Assembly: GCF_020091585.1 (NCBI RefSeq)
Contig: NZ_CP083582.1
Coordinates: 5,032,536-5,096,535 of the forward strand
Origin: Kovacikia minuta CCNUW1
Lineage (GTDB): Bacteria; Cyanobacteriota; Cyanobacteriia; Leptolyngbyales; Leptolyngbyaceae
DNA: 64,000 bases
Direction: 5' to 3'
Shown here: in pieces, positions 29,519 to 40,008 of the stretch
Numbering within the stretch: the first letter of the stretch is position 1
How the letters are laid out: each line of letters begins with the position of its first letter
The notes under the pieces: model-generated
What the model was told of the DNA's origin: nothing
The model's database searches: none
Seen by the model: the letters and a program-made list of their open reading frames with translations, nothing else
Position numbers and translations under genes: made by a program

Positions 29519-31669
29519 CTACTCCTCCTGACTTCTGCCTCGTGGTTTCTGACTTCTCTGTTGAATTTGGCGGATTGGCTTGAGTTGAAGCAGACCCGGA
29601 GCTACCCCGGTTTGAGGTTCTCCCAACATAATGACCGAACAGGTCAACCGTTGGGTCACCTGGGCGGTTATATCGCTGACTGCCAATCCGCCAGCGCTGG
29701 TGCGCCGGGGAGAGGATCTTAAAATCACCAGATCATAGGATTTCGCGGTTGCTACAATCGCCCGCACCACATCATCCTCTGGCTTGACCTGAATATCAGG
29801 GGGAATGTTGGTCGTGAGTTTGCTAACCAGCAATTCAAGTTGGGAATGTGCCCAGGAAATCCGACCCGGAGAAGCGGTGCGATCGCAGATATTGAGCAGC
29901 GTCACCTGAGCCTGGGTCGCTTCCGCTAGAACATGGGTAAACTGCAACAACCAGAGCGATTTCTGGGTCAAATTTTCGATCGGAACCAGGATTCTTTGAA
30001 CGGTTGTGGGCGACTCCAGCAATCGGGAAATCGCAACCGGACAATGGGACCCCCAAAGAACACTATCAATCACATTGCCAAACAAGCGGGCTTGAAATCC
30101 ACTGCGTCGTCCCCATCCCATTACCACCAGGCTGGCATTTTGCTCCCGACTGGCGCGATTAATGCCCTGGGCAATGCTGTCGTCAATTCGGGTTAATGGA
30201 GTTGCTTCGACACCAACTTCCCGGCTCAACTCTACCGCCGCCGCCAGCAGCGAATCCCCCCGTTTCAGGGCTGTCGTAAGTTGCGGATCGTTCATATGGA
30301 TGTGCCCAGGGACAATTGCCAGCGGAACAATCTGTCCTGGTTGCTGACGCACCAACAACGCTGCCAGTTCGATTAAGAACCGCTCTGTTTTAGGGTTATA
30401 GACTGGAACCACGACCCTATAGGGTTTACGGTCTTCCTTGCCCCTCCAGACCAACGGGTTCACAAAATCTTCCGGCTCAACCTCTGGCACAGCTAACCCC
30501 GGTGCAAAACGAGCGGTCAGAATTGGTCCCAGCGTTGATGTAACCAACATCAGAACAATGACACTGTTTAAGACCTCTTCAGTCAGTAACTTAGCCCGAT
30601 AACCAACCAGGGTGGCGGCTAACGTTGCTGCCACCTGTGGCAGGGACAAAGACCACATGACAATCTGCTCTCGCCAGTTGTAGCGGTACAGTAACTTTGC
30701 CAACAAAGCAGCCAGAAACTTGCTGGCAATGAGTCCAAAGACGATCGCCAGGGTTAGCGCTAGCGATTGCGGTGTCGTCAAACTGCGAACAAAGGCGGGG
30801 ACATCAATCAACAGCCCCATATCCACAAAAAAGATGGGAATGAAGAGAACACTGCCGACAAACATTACCTTTTCTTTGACGGGACCCTCTCCGACTGCCC
30901 CATTGACTGCCAACCCTGCCAGAAAAGCGCCCACAATCTTCTCTACCCCGATTAATTGCGCTCCTACAGCGGCAAGAAAAACTGCCAGCAACACAAACAA
31001 GAACTGATTGCCTTCCTCATCGCCAGAGCGGCGAAAATACTGCCGCCCTGCCCAATCAAAACCAAGCAGCACGATCGCCGTATAAATGGCCAGTGACCCG
31101 ATTAAAGTAACCAGTTTGATGGCAGAAAAGTCGCCCGCATGGATGCCAATACAAACGGCTAAAATAAGCAATGCTCCGATGTCCGTAAAGATGGTTGCAC
31201 CAATGGTAATGGTCACCGCTTCATTGGCAACCACTCCCAAACGGCTCACGATCGGGTAAGCCAGGAGGGTATGGGAAGCAAACAAAGAGCCGATCAGAAT
31301 CGAAGCATTCCAACCAAAGCCGAACATACGCCCGACGATCGTTCCAAAGATTAAAGGCACCAGAAAAGTAAAACTGCCAAATCCGGCGGAGCGATGTTTG
31401 GTTTGGCGAAACTGATCCAGGTCTACTTCTAGTCCTGCGACAAACATCAGATAGACCAGTCCAATATCCGACAACAGCTTCATTGCCTGGGATTCTTCCT
31501 GAATTAGCGTTAAGCCATTTGGCCCAAGCACCACCCCAGCAGCCAATAGCCCCACCAATCCTGGCAGGCGAATGCGTTCAAACAGAGGTGGAACCACCAA
31601 AATAATTGCCAACAACACCACAAAAGGAGCGATCGGCTCCTCCTGGAAGATTTTCAGCACAGATTCCAT
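29519..31669 (-). CDS. Kef/CPA2-type cation:proton antiporter with universal-stress domains
   Basis: The 716-residue protein has an N-terminal antiporter domain of about 12 spans (1-400), with the exchanger-type motifs SDIGLVYLMFVAGLEVDLDQ and FTDIGALLILAVCIG. Two UspA-like cytosolic domains follow at about 420-550 and 555-690; the first has the ATP-type loop VVMGWGRRSGF..GNVIDSVLWGSHCPV. It probably exchanges Na+ or K+ for H+ under nucleotide control. The C-terminal tail (RSQKPRGRSQEE) is partly encoded by a repeat patch. It is convergent with the pentapeptide gene. Confidence 0.87.
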   Translation of the reverse strand: MESVLKIFQEEPIAPFVVLLAIILVVPPLFERIRLPGLVGLLAAGVVLGPNGLTLIQEESQAMKLLSDIGLVYLMFVAGLEVDLDQFRQTKHRSAGFGSFTFLVPLIFGTIVGRMFGFGWNASILIGSLFASHTLLAYPIVSRLGVVANEAVTITIGATIFTDIGALLILAVCIGIHAGDFSAIKLVTLIGSLAIYTAIVLLGFDWAGRQYFRRSGDEEGNQFLFVLLAVFLAAVGAQLIGVEKIVGAFLAGLAVNGAVGEGPVKEKVMFVGSVLFIPIFFVDMGLLIDVPAFVRSLTTPQSLALTLAIVFGLIASKFLAALLAKLLYRYNWREQIVMWSLSLPQVAATLAATLVGYRAKLLTEEVLNSVIVLMLVTSTLGPILTARFAPGLAVPEVEPEDFVNPLVWRGKEDRKPYRVVVPVYNPKTERFLIELAALLVRQQPGQIVPLAIVPGHIHMNDPQLTTALKRGDSLLAAAVELSREVGVEATPLTRIDDSIAQGINRASREQNASLVVMGWGRRSGFQARLFGNVIDSVLWGSHCPVAISRLLESPTTVQRILVPIENLTQKSLWLLQFTHVLAEATQAQVTLLNICDRTASPGRISWAHSQLELLVSKLTTNIPPDIQVKPEDDVVRAIVATAKSYDLVILRSSPRRTSAGGLAVSDITAQVTQRLTCSVIMLGEPQTGVAPGLLQLKPIRQIQQRSQKPRGRSQEE

Positions 31670-31756
31670 AAATTAAGGGGGAGTAAAAGGCAACGCAGGA
31701 AAAGAGTACAGGAATTTTGCAGAAGGGTCATCCGTCATGGGTCAGGGCTGAATTTT

Positions 31757-31825
31757 CTAAACCAACAATTTCAACGAAACCCACCCCTACGATTGTTCGC
31801 ATTTGCCCAGAAGTTCATTTAAATC
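31757..31825. repeat. dispersed repeat, copy 2 (inverted partner of 5249-5317)
   Basis: Reverse complement matches 5249-5317 at 66 of 69 positions. It lies in a 381-base gap without genes. Confidence 0.75.
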
Positions 31826-31868
31826 GGGATAACCCTCAGGAACAAGAACAAAATAAAGTCGGTAATTT

Positions 31869-31940
31869 GTAGGGGCTTGGCATGTGGGCAAAAACCTTTA
31901 CCCTAGCCGCCAACCTATCTGCCGGATGCCAAGCCCTTAC
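31869..31940. repeat. inverted repeat (long-loop hairpin)
   Basis: GTAGGGGCTTGGCAT at 31869-31883 pairs with 31926-31940 with one mismatch in 15, around a 42-base loop. The arm includes the GGGCTTGGC also seen at 22264. The rest of the gap up to 32050 shows no gene. Confidence 0.65.
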
Positions 31941-32050
31941 GACTGGAATTGGCATTATTGTTTAACCAGCATTATTTCATTCGAGATTCTTACCGAATCA
32001 GCCTTTACTGGATGATATACGACTTAACTGCTTCCCATATACCTCCATAC

Positions 32051-32707
32051 CTAGAGGTGAATCTGGTTCAGAATCAAGCGGAGGCGATCGTAGTCATCCT
32101 TAAGCAATAAGCTGAGTGTTCGTCCTGCCTGCACCAGCCATGTTCGGTCTGCCCGTCGGAGTTGATAAATTTCTCTCACCGTAGCAGCAACGAGCGCATC
32201 GACAGGTGCCCCACTTAGTAACAATAACGTGCGCAAAAAATCGAGTTTTTCAGTGAAGTCAATCACCTCGTCTGGTTCGCAACGGTAAACTGCCTGATGC
32301 ACCTGGGGTGGACGCGGAGGAAGGTGCTGATAAACGGCACCCGAACCGCTTCCGATGTCAGCCACCCCACGAAAACCCACGATCGCCCCTCGAAACTCGG
32401 TCTTCAACATGGCAAAAATTTGGGGCTGCTGCTCTCTCAGTTCTTCCAGAGACAGCCCCAATGCCCGCGCCCGATGTACCGAATCGATCGGTCCCGTCGT
32501 CGCGTGGTAAACCACTGCATAAATTTGGTTTCCCGTCTCCTCATCTACCGCCTTAACCCAACTACCAAAAGCTGGCATCGCCGGAAAACTCAAGCTCTCC
32601 GGTTCCAGACATTGCGCCAGAAACTCCGTCGTCGCTGTCTCAATTACCTCTGCGATGTGATCAGGATGACGGTTATGGGTAGCAAATTGTGGAAGAGGAA
32701 GACGCAT
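32051..32707 (-). CDS. HAS-barrel domain protein
   Basis: The 218-residue protein begins MRLPLPQFATHNRHPDHIAE. Its first half resembles the HAS-barrel (HerA-ATP-synthase) domain: FGSWVKAVDEETGNQIYAVV and HRARALGLSLEELREQQPQI. A helical second half ends LKDDYDRLRLILNQIHL. In cyanobacteria this stand-alone protein is conserved but its role is unknown. Related barrels are found in HerA DNA-processing ATPases. No HerA gene is adjacent. Confidence 0.65.
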   Translation of the reverse strand: MRLPLPQFATHNRHPDHIAEVIETATTEFLAQCLEPESLSFPAMPAFGSWVKAVDEETGNQIYAVVYHATTGPIDSVHRARALGLSLEELREQQPQIFAMLKTEFRGAIVGFRGVADIGSGSGAVYQHLPPRPPQVHQAVYRCEPDEVIDFTEKLDFLRTLLLLSGAPVDALVAATVREIYQLRRADRTWLVQAGRTLSLLLKDDYDRLRLILNQIHL

Positions 32708-32791
32708 AGGAGAGCGATGAATGATGAATGATGAGTTTTAAGTTGCTTTCATTCATAACTCAAAATCGATAACTTAAAACTCAAAATTCAC

Positions 32792-32990
32792 TTATTTCCC
32801 CTTCTTCTTACCGGCTGTCACATCAACTTCTTCTAGTTCACTCAGACGAAAAGTAACCAGTTTGTCCCAGTTGCCCCCCTCGAAACAAAACGGCGGCTTT
32901 GCCATCGCTAATACGCTGAACCAAACCCTGGAAGGCGTAGTAAGTATCTTGAGAATTAACGACTTTCACCGCTGAACCTGGCAGAATCAT
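32792..32990 (-). pseudogene. ndhS: NAD(P)H dehydrogenase subunit NdhS, interrupted by a +1 frameshift
   Basis: NdhS is the SH3-like subunit that helps ferredoxin dock to the photosynthetic complex I. From ATG 32990 the frame reads [20 protein letters not shown], then [16 protein letters not shown]. It then goes out of frame near 32885. The next frame continues exactly as the family does: [20 protein letters not shown], ending GKKKGK at 32792. One extra base in TTTCGAGGGGGGC (coding strand) explains it. Length is 3n+1. The frame is open upstream to 33083, but those residues are not part of NdhS. Confidence 0.8.
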
Positions 32991-33382
32991 ACGTTTATCA
33001 GTAAAAATGTCCACTTCAATAGGGTACTCGGAGTTAGGGATAGGAAACCAGCCTTCAGCATAGAAGTTTTCTAGGCAAACCAAAGAAATAAAGCTTTACA
33101 TACACTTTCATCATCTGAAGCAACCGCACGGGCACACTAGATGAAGCCCGTAAGTTCTTAAAACTAGGTAAAAAGTAAAACACAATCCTCGATAATGCTT
33201 CAGCAGGGGAGGGGGTTGAATTATAAACTATGAATTATGAATTTTGAATGGTTAGGGTTACTGGAAGATTTATTCATTCCTTTACCAACTAATTCCCCAT
33301 CCCCATCCCCCATTCCTTCATCCCTCTCTGTAAAAAGTCAATTTACGATTCCCAGGAATTGACAAGACGCTCTATTCATTAG
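32991..33382. other. intergenic region between divergent ndhS and the sensor kinase
   Basis: About 390 bases. A short TATGAAT/TTTTGAA heptamer-like patch lies near 33225-33247 and a pyrimidine-rich tract near 33285-33330. No RNA gene or operator is visible. Promoters for both genes should lie here. Confidence 0.4.
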
Positions 33383-36355
33383 ATGAGACGTTTAACCCTA
33401 CCCGATCAAGCTACTCTGCGTTTGGCTCAGTCAGACTTTCTGCTTCTGTTTCAGGCGTTGCATCGCTCGATTGGGGGCGGGAGCGAATGGGAGAGCGTTA
33501 TATTCTGGGGGTACGATCGCGCCCTTTGCAAAGACTTGCAGCACGTTTGGCAACAATCCCTGGCGCAATATTCAACGCCAACCAGCCCTTTAGAAGCTAG
33601 ATTCCCGGAAACAATTATTCCAGGTCAGCCCGAATCGTTGGCTAGTCAGCGAAACGAAAATCCGAATGGAACCCATCGTTCCACTTCAGGGTTGTCTCCA
33701 AACTTTATATTTGCTGATCCAGAAACCATATCCACTCTTGAGGATGGAATTTCTCCTTTCCGAATCTCAAATGATGTGGGTCAAACTGAAGCCGTTTGCC
33801 GCCAACTACATGCCAAAGTGGCACATTTGCCTGAGCCGCTTTCTGAGGAAAGGATGATTTATGCTGACGGAAGTCCTGCAAATCTGCTGGTTTTGGCTGC
33901 CTCGCTTCAGATCTGGATTCAGGTTAAACCAGTAAATAGGGAGACCCCGACAAAAATCGCAGATTCTACACCGCCACCAAATTCTCCAATTGATTCATCA
34001 GCGCCCCCGGACGATCGTCCCTGGCAGGCTGTGCTTTCCTGCAACCCAGAAGAAATTGCTAGATTGCTGAGAATTCCGGCGATCGCTGTCTTGCTTCCAT
34101 CTGAAACTCGTGTTACCCGGCAAAAAAAGGGTTCGCTTACTATCCTCCGCCAATTTTGGGCAACGCTCTTACAATTACCCCCATCCTCTTTGGAAGATCA
34201 ATTTTCCGCCGCTACCATTACTCCCCCAGTGCCCTCGCTCTCAATTGATTTCTTCCTGAGACAAGCACCGATTGGGATTCTTCAATTGGGTCTGGATGGG
34301 GGGATCTCAAAAGCAAATCTAGCTTTCTGCCAGCTCATCGGATATACGGAAACCGAACTGCGGCATCTGGATAACCAGTCAATTTCCTTTCCACAGGATT
34401 TTGTGGCTGAGGTAAGGCTAATTCAACAGTTGGTGGATGGGGGATGCTCTCAGCAGACATTGCGAAAGCGCTATCTCTGTCAAGACGGTTCCTTGCTATG
34501 GGCGGAGGTAAAGCTGTCTCTGGTTGGAGAGGCTGAAACGGGGGAGCGTTCAGTTTTCGCCTTTGTGACCGACTTAAGCGCCCAGATTCTGGCAGAGCAA
34601 GAAATTCTGCAAAGTCGGGAACGGGAAGCCGTCATCAACGATATCTCCACGCAAATTCGGACGAAGCTGGATTTTCAAACTATCCTCCAGATCGCTGTTG
34701 AACGCCTGCGACTCGCCCTGGATAGCGATCGGGTAATTGCCTATCAACTCTTTCCCGATTACAGCGGTATTTGCCTTGCAGAGGATATTGCCCCAACCTA
34801 TCCCAGGATGTTAGGGCAAAAATTTTCCTCACAATGTATTCCTCCTGCCTACCTGGAGGCATATCAACGAGGACGAATATGGAGCGTAGCAGACATCCAC
34901 TCATCTGAGTTAGCTGAGTGTTTCCAGGAAATGCTGCAACAGTTTCGGGTTCACAGCCTGATGACGACTGCCGTTGTCAGTATGGATGATGCTCTGAAGC
35001 CCCAAAACCGTACCCTTTGGGGTTTACTAGTGGTTCATCATTGTCGCGGTCCCCGACAGTGGACTAAAGACGAAAAACAACTGATGCAGGCAGTTGCCAA
35101 CCTGGTCGCCACAGCTCTGGAACAAGCCCAGCTCCTACAACACCTGCAACTTCACACCCAAGAATTAGAAAATCGAGAATGCGAACAACGGCTGAGTGCT
35201 GAACATTTCCGCTCATTTCTGGAAAAATCTACGGATGTCTTTGTTGAGTACGACACTCAACTTCGCTACCTGTCGATTAATCCGGCTGGCTGCGCTTTTT
35301 TGGGTTTGCCCTCTAACCAGGTGATTGGCAAAACTAATCGAGAATTGCTGGGTTCCACTGGCGAGAATCTGGAAACATTAATTCAGCACGCATTTGATAC
35401 GGGCACAAAAGTTTTTGTTGACCATGAGTTTCACCTGCCGACTGGAGTCAGAGTTTTTGAAATCGTCTACGCACCTGTTGCCAATTCCACTGGTACTGTG
35501 CAGCGGGTGATTGGGATTGCCCGCGACGTTACCGAACTGAAACAGCACTGGCAACGTCTCGAAACCCAAAATCATCAGTTGACTGAAACAACTCGCCTAA
35601 AAGAAGAGTTTGTCGCAACAACCAGCCATGAACTACGCACTCCCCTAACAGCAATTTTAGGCTTCTCCAATGTTCTGCTCCAGGAATTTTTTGGCAAGCT
35701 GAACCCAAAGCAAAAGGACTATCTGGAACGAATTCATACCAGTGGTCAACATTTGCTTGATTTGATCAACGATATTTTAGATTTGTCCCGTCTGGAAGCC
35801 GATCGCCTGGAGCTAGACCTGCAAACCATCTTTGTTCCTGACGTTTGCGAAGGAGTCATTAGCCTGATTCAGGAACGGACGCTCAACCAGGGATTATGCC
35901 TGGAAGTTGATCTTGATCCCCAGGTTGATTGGATCGTTGCCGATCCCAGACGCTTAAAACAAATGTTGCTAAACCTCCTGACCAATGCCGTTAAATTCAC
36001 CCAGGAGGGAACCATCGGACTCAAGGTTTACCGTCAAACAAATCCAACCCATCTCGGTAGGTCCAGCGATTCTTCCCCTCTTCCCAACAAGCAACCCGGT
36101 TTCTTCCCCAGGGATACCGTTCACTTCCAGATCTGGGATACCGGAATCGGCATTAATGAAACCGATCAAAAACGGCTCTTCGCCCCCTTCGCCCAAATTG
36201 ATAGCTCTCTTTCTCGAAAATACCAGGGAACCGGACTCGGACTGGTGATTACGCGCAAGCTTGCAGAACTTCATGGGGGCACCGTCTCCCTGGAATCCAG
36301 CCCCAATCAAGGCGCACGATTTACCATTTCGCTACCCTTGCAGAAAGGCGGCTAA
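33383..36355 (+). CDS. PAS-GAF-PAS sensor histidine kinase
   Basis: The 990-residue protein has an unassigned N-terminal region (1-280), PAS at about 287-400, a phytochrome-like GAF at about 428-575, PAS at about 610-725, HisKA near 740-810 (phospho-acceptor His749 in TSHELRTPLTAILGF) and a HATPase domain near 850-985 (NLLTNAVKFT, DTGIGI, GTGLGL). All kinase motifs are intact. In the GAF domain, Cys513 in SELAECFQEMLQQF sits where cyanobacteriochromes carry the bilin-binding Cys, followed by Phe instead of His. No transmembrane segment is seen, so it is cytosolic. No response regulator is adjacent. Confidence 0.9.
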   Translation: MRRLTLPDQATLRLAQSDFLLLFQALHRSIGGGSEWESVIFWGYDRALCKDLQHVWQQSLAQYSTPTSPLEARFPETIIPGQPESLASQRNENPNGTHRSTSGLSPNFIFADPETISTLEDGISPFRISNDVGQTEAVCRQLHAKVAHLPEPLSEERMIYADGSPANLLVLAASLQIWIQVKPVNRETPTKIADSTPPPNSPIDSSAPPDDRPWQAVLSCNPEEIARLLRIPAIAVLLPSETRVTRQKKGSLTILRQFWATLLQLPPSSLEDQFSAATITPPVPSLSIDFFLRQAPIGILQLGLDGGISKANLAFCQLIGYTETELRHLDNQSISFPQDFVAEVRLIQQLVDGGCSQQTLRKRYLCQDGSLLWAEVKLSLVGEAETGERSVFAFVTDLSAQILAEQEILQSREREAVINDISTQIRTKLDFQTILQIAVERLRLALDSDRVIAYQLFPDYSGICLAEDIAPTYPRMLGQKFSSQCIPPAYLEAYQRGRIWSVADIHSSELAECFQEMLQQFRVHSLMTTAVVSMDDALKPQNRTLWGLLVVHHCRGPRQWTKDEKQLMQAVANLVATALEQAQLLQHLQLHTQELENRECEQRLSAEHFRSFLEKSTDVFVEYDTQLRYLSINPAGCAFLGLPSNQVIGKTNRELLGSTGENLETLIQHAFDTGTKVFVDHEFHLPTGVRVFEIVYAPVANSTGTVQRVIGIARDVTELKQHWQRLETQNHQLTETTRLKEEFVATTSHELRTPLTAILGFSNVLLQEFFGKLNPKQKDYLERIHTSGQHLLDLINDILDLSRLEADRLELDLQTIFVPDVCEGVISLIQERTLNQGLCLEVDLDPQVDWIVADPRRLKQMLLNLLTNAVKFTQEGTIGLKVYRQTNPTHLGRSSDSSPLPNKQPGFFPRDTVHFQIWDTGIGINETDQKRLFAPFAQIDSSLSRKYQGTGLGLVITRKLAELHGGTVSLESSPNQGARFTISLPLQKGG

Positions 36356-36432
36356 GAACCCATTCCCTACCGTCCATCCTCCACTCATCATTCATCACTC
36401 ATCACCTATCACTCACACCGTTCTCCCCTGCC

Positions 36433-36879
36433 ATGCTCCTCCCCCTCTTCCGTTGCTGGAATCTTTTGTCCTTGCTTCTGGTTTCTCTTTTGCTGTGGCT
36501 CAGTTTCAATGGCATGGCACTGGGTGTAACCCTGGAGTCACTGGGTTCCGCTAGTAATTCTGAACCGCTGACTGAACAGATTGTGCCCAATCGGTATGGG
36601 CTTGATCCCAGCAACATTCCATCCGAAAAGGTCAGTCAATTTGTCCATGCCTGTTTGCAGGTAGTCGCGCTAATTGAGCGGCGAGAAGGAGAGTTGCAGG
36701 GAGCCGAAACCGAGTCGGAATCGCTCCGGATTGAGCAGGAAATTGAAGCAGAGGCTCTGGCGATTATTGAAATGGCTGGACTGACACGGCAGGAATATTT
36801 GCAGCTGTTAGGTTTGGCAAATACCGATCCGGAGTTTGGAGAGCGGATTGCCGTTCAGCTTCAAGAAGCGACCAGTTAA
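36433..36879 (+). CDS. DUF4168 family secreted protein
   Basis: The 148-residue protein has an N-terminal signal or anchor (LLSLLLVSLLLWLSFNGMAL). The mature part has the DUF4168 helical pattern: QFVHACLQVVALIERREGEL, then EIEAEALAIIEMAGLTRQEY. The domain occurs in exported proteins of cyanobacteria and proteobacteria, function unknown. It follows the kinase gene by 77 bases. Confidence 0.72.
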   Translation: MLLPLFRCWNLLSLLLVSLLLWLSFNGMALGVTLESLGSASNSEPLTEQIVPNRYGLDPSNIPSEKVSQFVHACLQVVALIERREGELQGAETESESLRIEQEIEAEALAIIEMAGLTRQEYLQLLGLANTDPEFGERIAVQLQEATS

Positions 36880-37406
<527 letters not shown>

Positions 37407-38273
37407 ATGACGAGTAGTATTGAGACGGTCTCCCAAACAGAGTTAGCTCAACGACGACAAAGGCTCCGCTATCGTCGTCGAGTGCGATCGCTGCAAACCG
37501 TATGGAGGGTACTGGCGGTTAGTGGCCTGGCGGCTGGGCTGGTGTGGGTTGCAACCTTACCTGCCTGGGTCATTCGGCGTCCAGACCAGGTCATTATTGA
37601 GGGAAATCGCTATCTTTCTAGTCAGACCATTCGGGCGTTGTTGCCCATTCCCTATCCCCAATCGTTATTGCGGATTGAACCTCAATCGATTATGCGGGAA
37701 CTAACCACCAAAGCACCGATTGCCAAAGTAACGGTAGGTCGGCGGTTGTTTCCTCCCAGTCTGATTGTGCAGGTACAGGAGCGGTTCCCGGTGGCGATCG
37801 CCGTATCCCTCGCTTCAAATACCCCAGGTACCTTTCCCAATCCATCTAAAGCCCAGCTTGTTCCCCTCAAGGCAGGATTATTAGACGAAGCTGGGGTTTG
37901 GATTCCGTTGGAGGTTTATACCTCTTTAAATCAGTCGTTGAAGTTACCTGAATTGAAGGTGATTGGCAATTTAGAGCTGTACCGCCCTTACTGGTCAAAA
38001 CTCTATCGTGAAGTTACTCAAAGTCCGGTTAGAATCACCGAAGTGAATTTGCAAGACCCTGCTAACGTCATTCTTAAAACTGAATTAGGGATTGTTCATT
38101 TCGGTCCCTACAGCGCTCAGTTTACGTATCAGCTCAGCACTTTAGATCGGATGCGAAAACTTTCCTCTGATGCAAATTTTAGTCAAATTGCCCACATCGA
38201 CCTGCGGAACCCGGATTCACCGATAGTACAAATGGTTAAATCTAAAGACCTTGTAAAATCAAGTACTCCTTAG
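37407..38273 (+). CDS. ftsQ: cell division protein FtsQ/DivIB
   Basis: The 288-residue protein has a basic cytosolic N-terminus (RRQRLRYRRRVRSLQ), one transmembrane helix at about 35-52 (VLAVSGLAAGLVWVATLPAW), and a POTRA domain at about 58-130 (QVIIEGNRYLSSQTIRALL; VTVGRRLFPPSLIVQVQERF). The beta domain follows. FtsQ links early and late division proteins. It lies 307 bases upstream of ftsZ, the usual cyanobacterial order. ATG 37407 is used. Confidence 0.9.
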   Translation: MTSSIETVSQTELAQRRQRLRYRRRVRSLQTVWRVLAVSGLAAGLVWVATLPAWVIRRPDQVIIEGNRYLSSQTIRALLPIPYPQSLLRIEPQSIMRELTTKAPIAKVTVGRRLFPPSLIVQVQERFPVAIAVSLASNTPGTFPNPSKAQLVPLKAGLLDEAGVWIPLEVYTSLNQSLKLPELKVIGNLELYRPYWSKLYREVTQSPVRITEVNLQDPANVILKTELGIVHFGPYSAQFTYQLSTLDRMRKLSSDANFSQIAHIDLRNPDSPIVQMVKSKDLVKSSTP

Positions 38274-38580
38274 TTTGCAAGGTATGCGAACATAAATAGC
38301 TAATAAAAGGGAGGGTTAAGTTGGTTGTGTTCTCAACAGGTGGGAATTATCCGTAAAAGTGTTTTATTTGATGTCTTGATGAGATGCAAACAACCAGGTC
38401 TGAAACACTACCGACTAAATGTAGCCAAAACAGATACATCTGTTTCAGGCTGTTGCAAATCCATGATTGGCGTTGGTTTTTTCAAGGACTTAGCCTATAG
38501 TTAACAAGGTCTAGAGTTAAGAGGCTGTTATAACTGTTGCAATTCCACGGTCACTTATTAGTAAATCGGCTGCTATTCCA
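38274..38580. other. ftsQ-ftsZ intergenic region
   Basis: 307 bases with no gene. The length suggests an independent ftsZ promoter, as known in other cyanobacteria. CTGAAAC near 38400 and GTTTCAG near 38440 form a loose inverted repeat. I cannot place a promoter with confidence. Confidence 0.45.
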
Positions 38581-39852
38581 ATGACACTTAATAATAATTT
38601 AGAGCGCAACCACGACGGCTCCCACTCTGAAGGGCAATCTGATTTTCCATCAGCAATCAATGCTTCTAACCGATTGGGCAACTCCGGACTACACTTAAGT
38701 CAAACTTCTAGTGTGAAAGGGCTGTCTGGGGAAGAAGCAAGGAGTGGTGAGATCGTGCCAGGTAGTGTAGCCAAGATTAAGGTCATTGGTGTCGGTGGTG
38801 GTGGTGGAAATGCAGTCAACCGTATGGTGGCGAGTGATGTTTCAGGCATTGAGTTCTGGTCAATTAATACGGATGCCCAGGCATTAACCCAATCAGCCGC
38901 AACCCATTGCCTACAGATGGGGCAGAAGCTGACGCGCGGCCTAGGGGCGGGAGGAAATCCGGCGATCGGACAAAAAGCCGCTGAAGAGTCCCGTGATGAG
39001 ATTGCAACTGCCCTGGAAAATGCTGACCTGGTTTTCATTACGGCTGGCATGGGCGGTGGTACCGGCACGGGAGCAGCCCCAATTGTGGCAGAAGTGGCAA
39101 AGGAAATCGGAGCGTTGACGGTGGGAGTTGTCACCCGTCCGTTCACGTTTGAAGGAAGACGCCGAACTTCCCAGGCAGAAGAGGGGATCGCGGCTCTGCA
39201 AAGCCGGGTTGATACCCTGATTATTATTCCCAACGACAAACTGTTATCCGTTATTTCTGAACAAACGCCTGTTCAGGAAGCATTTCGGGTTGCCGATGAT
39301 ATTTTGCGGCAGGGAGTACAGGGGATTTCGGATATCATCACGATCCCTGGTTTGGTGAATGTGGACTTTGCTGATGTGCGCGCAGTGATGGCAGATGCAG
39401 GTTCTGCGTTGATGGGGATCGGTATTGGTTCTGGCAAATCGAGAGCCAGGGAAGCCGCGATCGCCTCTATCTCTTCGCCCTTACTCGAGTCTTCGATCGA
39501 AGGAGCCAGAGGTGTTGTTTTCAACATCACCGGAGGGACTGATCTGACCCTGCACGAGGTCAATGCTGCGGCTGAGATCATCTATGAAGTGGTTGATCCC
39601 GAAGCAAACATTATCTTTGGAGCAGTGATTGATGAACGCATGCAGGGCGAAATCCGGATTACTGTCATCGCGACTGGTTTTACGGGAGACTCTCGTCCCC
39701 AACAGGTAATGGCAGCCAAGCCAACCCCGATCCGGCGTCCCGTTGCACCTCCAAGTGTAGGTCCGGCACCAACTCCCCCTGAGCCAAAAGGAAAATCAAC
39801 GGGTGGTCTGGATATCCCCGAATTTCTTCAGCGGCGGCGTCCACCCCGGTAG
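38581..39852 (+). CDS. ftsZ: cell division GTPase FtsZ
   Basis: The 423-residue tubulin homologue polymerises into the division ring. The GTP-binding signature is [16 protein letters not shown]. Other conserved blocks are [30 protein letters not shown], and [15 protein letters not shown] in the T7 loop region. A variable N-terminal extension of about 60 residues is typical of cyanobacterial FtsZ. The C-terminal peptide [14 protein letters not shown] binds SepF, ZipN and similar partners; sepF is present at 4.65 kb. Confidence 0.97.
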   Translation: MTLNNNLERNHDGSHSEGQSDFPSAINASNRLGNSGLHLSQTSSVKGLSGEEARSGEIVPGSVAKIKVIGVGGGGGNAVNRMVASDVSGIEFWSINTDAQALTQSAATHCLQMGQKLTRGLGAGGNPAIGQKAAEESRDEIATALENADLVFITAGMGGGTGTGAAPIVAEVAKEIGALTVGVVTRPFTFEGRRRTSQAEEGIAALQSRVDTLIIIPNDKLLSVISEQTPVQEAFRVADDILRQGVQGISDIITIPGLVNVDFADVRAVMADAGSALMGIGIGSGKSRAREAAIASISSPLLESSIEGARGVVFNITGGTDLTLHEVNAAAEIIYEVVDPEANIIFGAVIDERMQGEIRITVIATGFTGDSRPQQVMAAKPTPIRRPVAPPSVGPAPTPPEPKGKSTGGLDIPEFLQRRRPPR

Positions 39853-39876
39853 TGGTTGACTGTTATTTCCCAGCTT

Positions 39877-39985
39877 AGGAATGAGAATTAAATAATTGCA
39901 CTTTTGTAGGTTGGGTTTCGCGAACTCAACCAATGTTTTAGGGAATGCTGAGTTTCATTCTGCAACCCAATTGCAGTCGGAGTAA
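39877..39985. repeat. MITE-like repeat, degenerate copy
   Basis: The start (GAGAATTAAATAATTGCACT, then TTTGTAGGTTGGGTT) closely matches 61066-61110, and the later GAGTTTCATTCTGCAACCCA resembles the right arm there. It fills the gap between ftsZ and the hydrolase gene. Confidence 0.6.
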
Positions 39986-40008
39986 TCCATAATTCATAAA
40001 TTGAAGGT

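Noticed and set aside
32991-33083. Upstream extension of NdhS
   Set aside because: It is in frame, but the residues are unlike NdhS, which begins at MILPG.
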